Below, one piece after another: positions 1-12,459 of a stretch of DNA of 64,000 bases (the stretch's first letter is position 1; every line of letters starts with the position of its first letter). A program made the position numbers and the translations under genes. The stretch is taken from positions 37,747,660 to 37,811,659 of the forward strand of contig NC_083601.1 in assembly GCF_029168945.1 (NCBI RefSeq). Reading direction: 5' to 3'. Source of the DNA: Cannabis sativa (taxonomy: Eukaryota > Streptophyta > Magnoliopsida > Rosales > Cannabaceae). The notes beneath the pieces are model-generated. The model had not been told where the DNA came from and made no database searches. It saw nothing but the letters and a program-made list of their open reading frames with translations.

Positions 1-143
1 TCGTGTTTTTCTTGAAAAATTGTATCAATCTTTTGGGCTAGTTAGAAATGGGTCGTGGGTGTTTATGATTTACAGTCATTACGAAGTGGCTCCGCCGGAA
101 ACTCGCAGAGACTTAAACCCTAGTTATCAGCTAAAACCCTCAA
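1..143 (+). promoter_or_regulatory. 5' flank / leader of the CAF-like splicing factor
   Basis: This is the stretch before the first ATG of the CRM-domain gene. The window edge cuts it, so a full promoter cannot be judged. The initiator context (CAAATGTTC) is acceptable but not strong. No in-frame upstream ATG extends the protein. Confidence 0.4.
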
Positions 144-2884
144 ATGTTCCTCGCTAAGCTCTCCCGCCAAAATCGATCTCCACTCGCGCTTGCATTCACG
201 TTCTCTACGCGCCACCTCTCCTCCTCCAATCTCTACGATCGGTACTCCTTCAGACCCCCACCCTCTCTCGTTCCAGAACCCCAGAACATTGAGCCCCACC
301 CTGACTCCAGGACCAATAATCTCAAGAAAAAGAAGAAACCCCAGTACCGGCCACCCTCCTCGCTCGACCGTACTGGCTCCAAACCCATTCATTCAGAGCT
401 TCCGTTCGATTTCAGGTATAGTTACACGGAAACCAGCCCAACGGTGCGGCCTATCGGCCTAAGGGAACCGAAGTATTCGCCGTTTGGGCCGGGTAGGATT
501 GACCGCGAATGGACCGGGGTTTGTGCTCCGGCGTTAGACCCAAAGGTCCGGTCCGTTGAGGGAGTGGAGGAGGAGGACCCGAATTTGGAGAAGAAGAGGA
601 AGTTGACGAGAGGGAGAATTCAGGGTGAGCCGCTCACTGGGGCAGAGAGGAAAATTTTGGTCGAGAACTGTCAGAGGCACAAGACCAGCCGTCAAGTTAA
701 TCTGGGTATGATCCCTTTTGGAATTTGTTTTATACATCGCAGAGTATAATGTGAAACTTTCTTGTTCTTTGTCAGTTTTAGATGTGAGTACTTGGTTTCT
801 AACAATTTCCATTAGAGAACAACATTTTGAAGCTTACATTGAGTTCGGTTGTGGCTTGAATTTTATTGCTATGGTATTGTAGTGTGTAACCTGCCATTTT
901 GTTTTTATTTTCTTCAAGTCTTTAATAGGCATAGCAAGAGATGGCGACATCTGTATGGATTGTTAAATATAGCTTCTTGCTTTTGATGTTACTCACATGG
1001 TGAAAAAGGAACGATTCTTAGTGTTTTTTATTCTCATGTTTGAGCTAAAGTTTGAAGACCCTTGTATTGGCATTACTTATTAATACCACGTCTTAATATT
1101 TCATTGTAATTTTCAGCTATTCTGCAGTTAATGTGGCTCCTATATTGAGTTTGCATATAGTGGTGAAAAGATTGTATGTTTCTCTTTTCCTCTTCTTATT
1201 TATGTTTTTGTCTCAATTGTTAGCTTTGTGCTATTTTTGTAGGAAGAGATGGTCTAACACACAATATGCTGAATGACATTCATAATCATTGGAAACATGC
1301 TGAAGCAGTGAGGATAAAATGTCTAGGCGTTCCAACTGTTGACATGAAAAATGTGTGCACCCAGCTTGAGGTACCTTAGTTACCTACCTTTTATTATATC
1401 ACCATTCCTGCTACTTAAAGCACCTTGGAAGTAGTTTTATTCAAATCCCTATTTTCCTTTACCAACTTCGTAAGCTTTTGGTGTGTACTGCTGTCATACC
1501 TCTCATTTAAGTTTGCCATTAGCATTAGTTTTTAATGTTTTTCCTTTTCCTTCTCAAACAATTCTACTTGCGAGCTGAGTGGAAATTGTTTAAGGCTATA
1601 TTGCTATTCACATTAAGAAGCCGTTACAGATTATCTGATTCACTGCATGTTAGCACCTGCAAGCATATATTTTGTCAATTTTATTTGTATTCCTTGTTCC
1701 TTGTAAAAGCTTCAAATAACATTTTCATGTTTTTGTTACAGGACAAAACTTTTGGAAAAATTATCCACAAACAGGGTGGTCTTCTTATGTTGTACAGGGG
1801 CAGGAACTATAATCCTAAAAAGAGACCTGTAATTCCATTAATGATGTGGAGACCTCATGAGCCCATATATCCAAGGCTGATCAAAACTACAATTGATGGC
1901 TTAAGCATAGAGGAAACAAAGGAAATGAGAAAGAGAGGATTAGCTGTTCCTGTTCTAACAAAACTTGGTATTTTATTTTTCTGTTTTGTGGTTTTCAGTT
2001 GTTGGTACTATATGTTTTTGCCGTGACTAATAGAACTAATTGAAAATGCAGCCAAAAACGGTTATTATGGCAGTCTGGTACCAATGGTCAGAGATGCTTT
2101 TCTCTTTGCTGATTTGGTTCGGATCGATTGCCAAGGTCTTGAGAAAAGTGATTACAAAAAAATAGGCTGCAAACTAAGGGTAAATAGCATCTTTTAATTA
2201 ACATAGCTTTTGCATAAAGACTTGCATGTTATCTTTACATATCCTTATACGATCTCAGCCCTTGTTTGTTTCTATCATTTATACAGAAGTCTATGTAGGA
2301 TTAAGATAAAACAAGGTGATTTAAGTCCCAGTTCCCGTTAAGTTTTGGGAATACTGAATTGCAGATTCCACTCATATGTGTGTTTGTCAGTTATCTTTCT
2401 TTTCTTCTTATTTAATTTGTAAAATTGATGCTCTAATTTCTTCAGTTAATTTCCACTGATGCGTCGTTCCTGGCCATTGTTCCAGCTTCCACATATTTCT
2501 AACTATACCCAGATGCCATAACTTAGGTTTCTAGTTTTCATCTCAATTATGCTGTTAAAGATTTGTAATAAGGAAGTTATATTGTTATAGATAGGCATGA
2601 TGGGGTTTTCATTTTAGTTAAAACCTGGTCTAAACTTTTTATTTAATTAATTTAGTCATTTACATTATTGATTTAGTTTGGTGTTGCCACAGGATCTGGT
2701 GCCATGTATACCGGTAACATTTGATAAGGAGCAGATTGTGGTTTGGAGGGGAAAGGATTATAAGCCTCCAGAGGATGGATACTTCGCAGCTACAGATCAG
2801 AATTCAGTAGATGACTCAAATATGATTTCTGCTGCCGACAAACATGAAAGCAATGTAGAAGACAATGACAGCCAGTCAAGCTGA
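144..2884 (+). CDS. CAF-like CRM-domain group II intron splicing factor, probably mitochondrial (mCSF type)
   Basis: Five exons join in phase: 144-705, 1243-1370, 1742-1967, 2052-2179 and 2693-2884, all GT-AG, giving 411 aa. Residues 1-160 are a basic, Ser/Arg/Pro-rich N-terminus starting [12 protein letters not shown] and containing STRHLSSS, which suits a mitochondrial presequence. The block [12 protein letters not shown] (about 117-128) is typical of CRS2-associated factors. CRM domain 1 runs from about residue 163 (PLTGAERK) to YRGRNY (248-253). CRM domain 2 runs from about 283 ([14 protein letters not shown]) to VWRGKDY (365-371). The family binds group II introns and helps splice organellar transcripts; plastid members work with CRS2. 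The length is close to that of the Arabidopsis mitochondrial CAF-like proteins (mCSF1/mCSF2), and it lacks the longer C-terminus of plastid CAF1/CAF2. The gene model and family are secure; mitochondrial location and orthology to mCSF1 versus mCSF2 are inferred. It is a lone gene with no functional link to its neighbours. Confidence 0.9.
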
Positions 2885-4039
2885 TTATAAGTTGTTCCTT
2901 TCTTGCTGAATTTTTGATAATTGCATTTCCAGGAGTTTCTGCCCGCAAAAGAAGAGAATATGTGTGCTTTCTGGAAGTTTGGCAACACAAAATATCCACA
3001 GAATATCTTTGCGGATGGAGATCATTACCAGAAAACGATCCAATATAAGAATAGCAATAAGAGTTTCACATAGTAAAAGGCAAAGCCAATTAGTGTATAG
3101 ATAGATTCTTTTGGCAGATGATAGAATTGCCAGCAATTGTACATGGTGTGATAACTTCATTAGTTTACACCAATTTGTAAGAGTTGGTCTCATCTTTTTA
3201 GCTTTAACCTTCAACCAGATGAAAAGGGGTTTGTTGCTTTGGTGCACTGGGCCTATAGCCCATTCCCATCCAGGTTCCAGTATTGAGTCCCATTCGGGCA
3301 AAGCATTTGTAGGGCCATTTATGAAGAGAATAATAAACAAACACCTAAATTATACAAAACTACCATTAGATTCAAGTTACGTTAATATGTTGTGACAACT
3401 TGCTCTATGTCAAACTGACTGAATTAGATAGGGATAGATCTAACATTAAAAAAAAGAAGGGACTGTGTCTTCTCATGTGATGTGAATACCATGTGATTGA
3501 GGTCAACATGTGACAGATATCACCTAACCCTAATCTCACTGTAATATGCTAATAATAAAAAGAAACTACAAAAGATAAAATAAACCACCAATATCATCAT
3601 CATTAGCTGGTTAAACACTCTATTGTAATTTTATTTAATGACAATAAAAGCTGTCATATGTCAAATTTGCATTATATGGATCTAGCCAAAATTGCTTAAA
3701 ATATAATAAAACTAAAAAAAAAAATGAAGAAGAAGAATTCCCCCAAGCTTTTGTTAGAATCTTAGCCATCTAATATTTTATTAAAGAATCTTAACAATCT
3801 TAATTAATATTACATATGATAGCAGAGACCAGCCAGATTTCAAAATGCTATATGTTTTTCAAATTAAGGAGAGACTGAAATATTGTTTATCTTAATTTAG
3901 AAGATTTTTTCTTGAAAGAAATAGTAACATAAAATTAATAGTTGACAAGGTTTATGCCTCCTGAGCGCATGTGGCTACGTCGTGAGATGAGATGATGAAA
4001 ATTATAGTGTGGAGTACATGTCTCACGGCTCACGCTTTA
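2885..4039. other. Intergenic region after the CAF-like gene
   Basis: This holds the 3' UTR of the CAF-like gene (AATAAA-like motif near 3330) followed by AT-rich DNA. Open frames at 2885-3340 and 3111-3395 show no recognisable protein. No other feature is seen. Confidence 0.5.
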
Positions 4040-4048
4040 TTATTTTTA

Positions 4049-5203
4049 GGGAAATTTGTGGCAAAAATACTTATTTTATTTACTTTGTTGCAAATAAATA
4101 CTCAAATTCTAAAAATTGCGGCATTAATACTCAAATCTCACTTTTTTATTATTCCGTAAGTACTCATTCCGTTTCTGTTAGTTTTAGTAAACACATGAAG
4201 CATCTAGATTAATTACTATTTTTTCATGTATTAATTATGAAAACCTATTTTCAATCAAATTTAATTTATAAAAAATAATCAAAACAAAACTAAATAAACC
4301 TAAACTTTTATTCAGTAAAGAGTAAAATAATTCTAAAATTAAATAAGCCAAAATCTGAATCCGAAAAATTACGATATCGTCTCCCCCCTCCAATCTACTC
4401 ACCCCATGAATCTAACCCCACCATCCCATAAATCAATCCCATCTACCCATAAACAGCAATGAGGATGCCCTGAAATCGAACCCCAAACCCCAAAAAAATT
4501 GAAACATATTATCTTTACTTTTCTTTTTCCTGATCAATTTTCTAAGCAATATGGGCTTTTGATTTTAATAGTTGTTCAATTTCTTTTGATTCATATCCAC
4601 TAATATCAGGCCTTGTTCTTTGTGATTTATTTTATTTTATTTTCATATAGCATTAACAATTGTTTTGACACATGTTTCTTTTTGCATCTTTAGATGAGGT
4701 TCTTCACTCTGAATCCTATATCTTTTTCTATGAAAGACTTTGAGCAGCGATTTCATTTTTTGCCCTCGATGTAAATGATAAATCCACTTTTAAGCTGCTC
4801 ATCAATGTTGTCGGGGGTAGGGGATTCAGTTTCTGGGTTTGGGCTCGATTAGGGTGCTATTTTTATGAATGAATGGTTTCTTTCTAGTTCGGTTTCTAGA
4901 TTTAGAGAGGGGGAAGACATTGTGGTTATGGGAAAATGGGGATTTAGATTTGGGTTGATTTAAATTTTAGTTTTTCTATTTTGGTTAATTTTTTTTTATT
5001 AAAAGTTTGTTAATTAATATGAAAAGAAATGGTTATTAATCAAGATATACAACACACATTTTTACTTAAACTAACATAAACGGAATGGGTACCTAACAGA
5101 ATAAGAGAAAGTGAGATTTGAGTATTAAAGCCGCAATTTTTTGAATTTGAGTATTTATTAGCAACAAAATAGACAAAATGAGTATTTATGCCGCAAATTT
5201 CCC
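4049..5203. mobile_element. Non-autonomous Mutator-like element (MULE), 1,155 bp
   Basis: Long terminal inverted repeats of about 150 bp begin GGGAAATTTGTGGCA on the left and end TGCCGCAAATTTCCC on the right. A perfect 9-bp target duplication TTATTTTTA flanks it at 4040-4048 and 5204-5212, the size expected for Mutator. The interior (about 4200-5040) carries no transposase frame, so the element depends on another copy to move. The inner part of each repeat also pairs (AAATACTCAAATT / AATTTGAGTATTT). Confidence 0.88.
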
Positions 5204-5241
5204 TTATTTTTATTAAAGGAAAAACAAAGGCTATTTTCAAA

Positions 5242-6797
5242 AATATGGGAAAAATTATTAAGTTTATGATAAATATGGCATAAAAAGTAAATGCCACTAA
5301 ATATGGCATTATCTAACCAATTAAACTAAAAATATGGGTTTTTTTCTAAAAAAAACCATATAAGACATTAAAAAGAAATCTGAATTTAAAATTCATAAAA
5401 AATAAAAACTTAATTAAATTACCATAAAAAATATTAAAATTCTCTTCATATTTATTTTTTTTAAAAAATAAAACAAATAATACTATAGTGATTGCCGAAG
5501 TTGTCACTTGTGCTGGAAATCGGAATTTACTGCCGACACCGGAAAGTCGCCGGAGTAGCCGTCGGTGCCGGAAAAGTCGCCGGAGTTGCTGTCGGCGCCG
5601 AAAAAGTCATCAGAATTAGCATCGTCGCTGGAAAAATCACCAAGAAACTAGTTTCTTGATGTTAGAAACCGGTTTCTTAGTGATTTTTCCGGTAATTTTA
5701 CTGGTGACAATGCCAAGTCCGACGACTATTCTGGAGTTTGATGTCGGTGCCGAAAAAGTTGCCGGAGTAGTTCCTGGTGTTGGAAAAATCGCCAGAGTTA
5801 TTGCCGGCGTAAAAAAAGTCGTCAGAATTGGCATTATCGCCAGCAAAATCATTAGAAAAATCACCAAGAAAGTGGTTTTTTCATCAAGAAACTGGTTTCT
5901 TCACCAAGAAAGTGGTTTCTTCATCAAGGAACTAATTTTGTTACACAACAATAATAAAGATTATGAAAACAAAACAAAAATGATATACACTGAAAATAAT
6001 TGAAACCAGTTTCATCAATTAACCAAATAGAGAAAAAAAAAATACAAAAAAAATTACCAAGAAACTGGTTTCTTCATCAAGAAACCGAAAAAAAACCAGT
6101 TTCTTGGTGATTAGTCCGATAATTTTTCCGGTGACAATGCCAATTTTGACGAATTTCTCGAGTTCTTGTCGATGCGAAAAAGTCACCGGAGTAGATGTCG
6201 GTGTATTAGTAGTCAGAGTTGCTACCAATGCTAGAAAATTCGTCATAATTGCCATTGTCGTCAGAAAAATTACCGGAAAAATTACCAAAAAACTGGTTTC
6301 TTCATCAAGAAACCAGAAACCAGTTTCTTGGTAATTTTTCCGGCGACTATGCCAATTCTGATGACTTTTCGAAGTTCTTGTCGTCGTAGGAAAAGTCGCC
6401 GGAGTAGCTGCTAGCGTCAGAAAAGTCGTCAGAATTGGCATTGTCAACGGAAAAATCACCAAGAAACCGGTTTCTTAGACTTCAAGAAACCGGTTTCTTG
6501 GTGATTTTTCAGTGATTTTTCCGGCAAAAATGCCAACTCCGACGAATTTTCCGGCACCGACCGCTACTCCGGTGACTTTTCCGGCACCGGCAGCAAACTC
6601 CGGTGACTTTTCCGGCATCAATGACAAATAAAAATTCCTAAACAAATAAAAACATTAAATATGGGATTTAGAAACCTAATTACATATATATGGCATATCA
6701 CATACCATAAAAAAACTTAAAAATAAAAAAAATACCATATAAATTGGCCAAACTTAAATGTGCCATATTTATCATAAGAACTTTTAAAATCCCATAC
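5242..6797. mobile_element. MITE-like inverted-repeat element with a palindromic GC-rich core
   Basis: Imperfect inverted repeats of about 37 bp bound the region: ATATGGGAAAAATTATT on the left at 5242, and the complement of TAAAATCCCATAC on the right ending near 6797. Both arms share GATAAATATGGC. Inside, roughly 5510-6625 is much richer in GC than its flanks. It is built of repeats related to CCGGAAAAGTCGCCGGAG and of the 12-bp palindrome GAAACCGGTTTC and variants. Long open frames on both strands (5656-6003, 6019-6462) come from the repeats and match no protein I know. A target duplication was not resolved, so the class is uncertain (MULE-like is most likely). Confidence 0.6.
6450..6512. 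repeat. Perfect long hairpin of GAAACCGGTTTC units
   Basis: Two arms, AAAAATCACCAAGAAACC... and its complement ...GGTTTCTTGGTGATTTTT, face each other across a short loop (TAGACTTC). Each arm also contains the self-complementary 12-mer GAAACCGGTTTC. It is the cleanest of several such inverted units (others near 5645-5680, 6055-6105 and 6290-6335). Confidence 0.75.
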
Positions 6798-6799
6798 TA

Positions 6800-7983
6800 A
6801 GTGTAATTTCCTCAACATCTTTTACTACATGTAATGGGTACGGGGCCCATTTTTGTGTCCACTTATGCTTGAATTGATCCACCTCCTTATTCTTATCTTC
6901 TATAAATAAATAATAAAAGATTAAAAGGCCAAATATATTTGTTCATAAACAATGCCAAGTGAGTCTTTGAGAGCCACTCGTCTCCTCATACCACCAGCTA
7001 TCGCACTCTTCCTCTCGTCTTTGCCGACCTAAACGTTGAATTGATTGATAGAACCATATTTGAGGTCTTTTATGATCCAACTCTTAAGTCAATGAAATTA
7101 TTATATTAGTTATCTCATTTTTTTTTTCCAAGAGAATATTAATATATCAAGGAATTTAACACTGTTTGTTTTAAATATGTCTTTAAAAACCCTTCTGAAA
7201 AGTCAAATGGATTTCGATCACCCTCCCTCCTAATATAGCATTCAAATAGAGTTCGTATTCAAAAGACTGTTGTAGTAATAGTTTTACTAATTAATAAATC
7301 ATAATATATTTTCATAAAATTAGCATAATTATTTGATATTTTGATAGCTGAAATATATTCGTTATTTTTTAAGTAGGATTTTAATATATTTACTTACACC
7401 ACAAACATATCCTTCAATTGATATAAATTAGTCAAAAATCCAATGCTAAAATTAAGACACGTTTACATTAAATATTTAGCTGGTATAACTTTTTCATATT
7501 CCATTTCAAGTAAATATTTAATTAAGTGGCGTTAGAAAAATAAAGAAAGAAGATAATATATATGTTTTTTTTTACAAAAGAGATGAAATATATTTACCCC
7601 CAAAAAATAGTAGAATTTGGAAGAGAAAGTGAGTAGTTAAAAAAAGAATGAGAAAAAAGACATAAATATACAAAATAAATCAACATATACGAAGAAGCAC
7701 GTGCCACGTGGCTATCAATAAATTAATGATTTTTCCCAATCGCCACCACTAAATTTTACAAATGGCATAAAATCTCGTACTGGAGTCGATTTTCACGCCA
7801 TTTATTATTTTTATTTTCAGAATAAAATTATTAATCGGTTTTAATTATTATTATATATAATAAAAAAAAAATTGTCAAAGTCTCTTCCTCTGTCTTTCAA
7901 TTCCACCATCGTCGTTTTCTGTCTCCAAAAGCAGTGCTGCTCTTCCCCCACATTCCTTTCCAACCCACAGAGGAGAGAGGACA
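6800..7983. other. Intergenic region and LPEAT2 promoter/leader
   Basis: AT-rich DNA. A 26-codon frame starting near 6952 shows no known protein. The last 120 bases before 7984 are pyrimidine-rich (CTTCCTCTGTC..., CTCTTCCCCC) and probably hold the LPEAT2 5' UTR. Confidence 0.45.
7698..7712. promoter_or_regulatory. Double G-box / ABRE upstream of LPEAT2
   Basis: Two CACGTG cores lie one base apart (7698-7703 and 7705-7710), in GCACGTGCCACGTGGC. The second reads CACGTGGC, a full ABA-response element core. They sit about 275 bases before the LPEAT2 ATG. bZIP (ABF/HY5-type) and bHLH factors bind such motifs; binding here is inferred. Confidence 0.55.
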
Positions 7984-10900
7984 ATGGCGGACCATGATAT
8001 TACCTCGCCTCTCCTCCCATCTCCGCCGTCTGATCATCTCCACTTGATCTTAGACGTCCAAGACAACGACGACCGTCTTGAACATCACCATCACCAAGAC
8101 CAACAGCCGTCAAACCGAACCGATCATTTGAGTCCCACCGATCAGAATTTCGCTCGCCATGATAACCAGTTGGATTCTCGCAACCCGTATGCGTTTCTTG
8201 GGTGTGACTGGTTCGAGGTGCCCCTGCAGCCGACCGTGAACCCCTTCCGGAACTATACGAAGGAGATCGATGGGGTCTACGAGTGGCTCAAAATTCTGAT
8301 TCTTTTTCCAGTTATGATTGTTCGACTCGTTCTTTTTGGAGCTTGTCTTGCTGTGGGATATTTGGCTACCAAGTTAGCTCTTGCGGGTTGGAAGGATAGG
8401 CAGAATCCTATGCCCAAATGGAGGTGCAGGATTATGTGGGTAACTAGGTTTTCGGCACGGTGTATTCTCTTCACATTTGGGTAATCTTACAGTTATAATT
8501 TAGATTTTCGAGTTATTATCTAAAATTGATAGTCGTTTTAGTATCTTGGAGAATGGACGTTGATACAAAATGCGTTTTTCTTATTCAACTCATTGTGGTT
8601 AGTTTGTACTAGGCTGAGTTGGAAATGAAAGTTTTCTGAATATTTATGGGTTTTGCTTTGGGGTTTAGTTGGGAAGTGGCTTGTGGTTTTAATTTCAAAC
8701 GTTAATCTTGTGTATGGTATGGATGCTTAATATAACTTGGATTTAAATTTTTAAATGCTGTAACAAAGATTATGTGGTTATTCTTTGTATGGTTGGATGC
8801 TTAGTTTGAATTAGTTTTATAAATTTTAAATGCTGCAATAAAAAATTAAGGTATTGATCTGTGTTGGATCTTTAGTGAACTCTTTTGATTGATGAGAAGC
8901 AAATATCATCAGATGTTATTGAAGTAACTATGTTAGCATAGTAATTAGTCTGATTAGTTACAGAAGCATACTTCTATTCTGCTCAATGCGAGTTGTGGTT
9001 TAATATTCAATACTCATATACAAATACAAGTGTTATTATGTTCATCTGATATATTTGAATTATATATATATATATATATTTTATTATATTGTCTTTCATA
9101 AATTCAATCATCTAGTTGTTTATTTTCTTCAATATTTTTTATGTTTAAAATCAGTAAAACTTTTAACAAATGTAGGTGTAATTTGTTGTTGTGAAAGCAC
9201 AGTCGAAAAATTCTCTTTGTGATTTTTTTTTACCTTTCCAAATTCATCGAGAGGCCATATTAGTGGGAACTCCCTGAATTTTTTTTCTTCTTTATATTGT
9301 TCTTATTAATTAACTTTTTAAATTTGAAAAAAAGGGTATTGAAAATCTCCTATAAAATAAAATCCCTCAAAGATAAGTCTTACCTTTGTTATCATAGTTT
9401 AGTGTGCTGAATGTATGTAATACTCTAGTATGTTTTCCCTTCGCTAGTGACCATATCACTTGTGTAATTCGGATGACAAGTTTTTTCAAACATATTTTAC
9501 TTTTACTTTATAAAGTATGTTATGAATAATGCTGATTTTGTGGACATGGATCTTTTCCTTCCAGGTACCATTGGATTAAACGTAAGGGGAAGCCAGCTCC
9601 TAGGGAAACAGCTCCTATAGTTGTATCTAATCATGTATCATACATTGACCCTATTTTCTATTTTTATGAACTGTCTCCTACCATTGTTGCATCAGAGTCC
9701 CATGATTCTATTCCTTTTGTTGGAACTATCATCAGAGCAATGCAGGTAAATAATGCTTTGCAAATATTCTTGGATTAATATGTTGATTAATACAGCTTAT
9801 AATAGTCTTTTGTTGTTGACACTTGTATTAATCTTCATGCTTTATCTCAATCTTTATTTTCTCAGGTCATATATGTAAATAGGTTCTCATCGTCATCAAG
9901 GAAGCATGCTGTCAATGAAATAAAGGTAGAAAGTTTCTATGAGTTTTGACGAACGTGTTACACCCTGTTATTGATTACATTCTAAGTGCTTGGATGACCC
10001 CTTGTTTTGTACTGATATGAAAATCAATTTCTGCTCTCATTTTCTCTTTGAAGTTTTCTTGTGGCTTTCGAGCATTTTCTCATCTATTTTCATTTCCATT
10101 ATCAACAAAATTTTAGAGCTATTTTTTATTTTCATATCAAGCCTCCTGAAATCAAACTTGTATTTTATGTAGATGCTTATGGCAATATATTATCTTCCCC
10201 TTTTTTTATTGAAGAGCCTCTAGATTTATTCAAAAGAATAATATTTTGATGTCATGTTGGCATGTTGCATTGGTATGGTTCTCAAAACTAGAGAGAAGGC
10301 TACTTGTAATTAATAATAAACCTAGTGAATTTTAAAATCTATGCTAAACATATCCAACTGGTTATATTTAGTATGATAAATGATCTTGAACAGCTTTCCC
10401 AAAGACATGTGCCAGTAAGGCAGACAGAAATAAATAAATTATTTATTTTTATCAATTTATAAGCTATTTGATACAGAAGTGTGCTTTCAAGGTTCTGAAA
10501 ACAGAGAAAAGCCTCTTGCGATAAATTTCCTCGACTTCTTTTATTTCCCGAGGGAACTACAACCAATGGAAGAGTCATTATTTCTTTCCAGCTGGGGGCG
10601 TTCATCCCTGGTCACACAATTCAGCCAGTTATTGTTCGTTATCCCCATGTACACTTTGATCAATCCTGGTGGGATATTTATATATTTATATATTTTAATG
10701 TATTACATTACCATTGGTTCTGTCTTCAATTATTATACTAAGCAGTGTTTTATTTGGCACATTGATCAGGGGGCACATTTCCTTGGCAAAGCTCATGTTT
10801 AGGATGTTTACACAGTTCCATAATTTTATGGAGGTACCTTCTCTGTTAATTAGAGTTCACTATTTCTTTATGTTGTCCACTGCAGTTGACTTGGAACAAT

Positions 10901-12374
10901 TTTATTGACTCCTTATATTCTGTTATACAGGTAGAGTACCTTCCAGTCATTTCTCCACTTGATCACGAAAAAGAAAGTGCTGTCAGTTTCTCTGGAAGGG
11001 TGAGTATCTGCCAGACTGCTATTCATTGGCTGATTGTTTTTCTTTTTATGTGACTAATACACATCAGCAGTAGGTTTTTGTGTTGCATAATTGGGCTACA
11101 TTTTGTGTAGTCTTCAATAAAATTAAGTGAAGTATAATTTAATATTTGATTACAGAAAACAATATTTGAAGGATATATGATTGAATTTCAATAATGCATT
11201 TATAGTATTGACATAATGATATGATTTTAGGCAGACACTTGATGTGCTAGTGCGGGATTGCTTTTCCGTGAACTATTTATTTAAATCTATATGTTTATTT
11301 CTAAATATATTTATATATATAAATAACTGGTGTATACATAATATATTTAAATGAAAACAGTCAAAATAACATGTTTACACCTTGAAGCTTGAACATGTGT
11401 TGCCTGATGGTTCTACCTGTATTTCTTGATTTTATCTAACTTTTCTAACAACAAGGATGCATACAATGCAGACAAGCCGGGCTATGGCAACTGCATTAAA
11501 TGTTGTACAGACATGTCATTCCTATGGGGATTTGATGCTTTTAGTGAAAGCATTCGAGTCGAAACAGGTACTTGCTTCTTGGTTGGTATTTTAATTTGTG
11601 GCTGCAGAAATAAGTATAAGGTTCTGCTAGGGAATTTTTTGGTTTTACAAATGAGTATTCACAATTAAACATATAACACGGAAGTAATTATTATTTGTTT
11701 TGGTCTATGAAATCCAAATTCTTTCCATTGTTGTGATCAATCAAATTACATTTTTGTGCTTTACAACCATCACATGCGGTTATGAAAACTGAAGGAATGT
11801 AATTTTTTGTAATTTTTCTATCCTGCACAAAATGAACAACACTTTTTTTATTTGCTGCATTAATTGTTACTGATATTTCAATATGTTTTTAAGATTTATA
11901 ACTTATAATTTCAACATTTATTGGATCTATGAATTGTTTCTGCATCTTACACTATCTGTTTTTTTTTTGTGTGCGCGTGCAGGAGAATCCCTCAGCTTAC
12001 ATGGTTGAAATGGCTAGAGTAGAATTGGTGAGTCCGTGAATTGAACTTTCTATAAGTGCATCCTTCTTTGTGTAGGTTGCTTTTTTTTTCCTCTCCTGGT
12101 GGTCGAGAAGTTTATAATTGTCAGTGTGTATCTACATTGTTTGTTAGTACATCAACTTTGATCTGTTTTCCTATGGAAATGTTCTTTCAAGCCTTGGCTG
12201 CTTGCATCTTTCAGTCTATCTTATTACTGACGATAAATTGTACAAGAATTGTTTGGCATCAGTTGTACTTTTGCTTCTTCCAATAGTTCATGTTCAAGTC
12301 TTAATATTACATTCTAAAGATTGTCCATATAGTATTATGCTATTTTTTTTCACAAGAATTGAAATGTAATGCAG

Positions 12375-12459
<85 letters not shown>

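Noticed and set aside
5656..6462. Long open frames on both strands in the GC-rich repeat element
   Set aside because: They follow the repeat units (recurring KITKK / VGVG-like strings) and resemble no protein family.
6952..7032. 26-codon mini-ORF upstream of LPEAT2
   Set aside because: Too short and with no homology I can recognise; about 950 bases from the LPEAT2 start.
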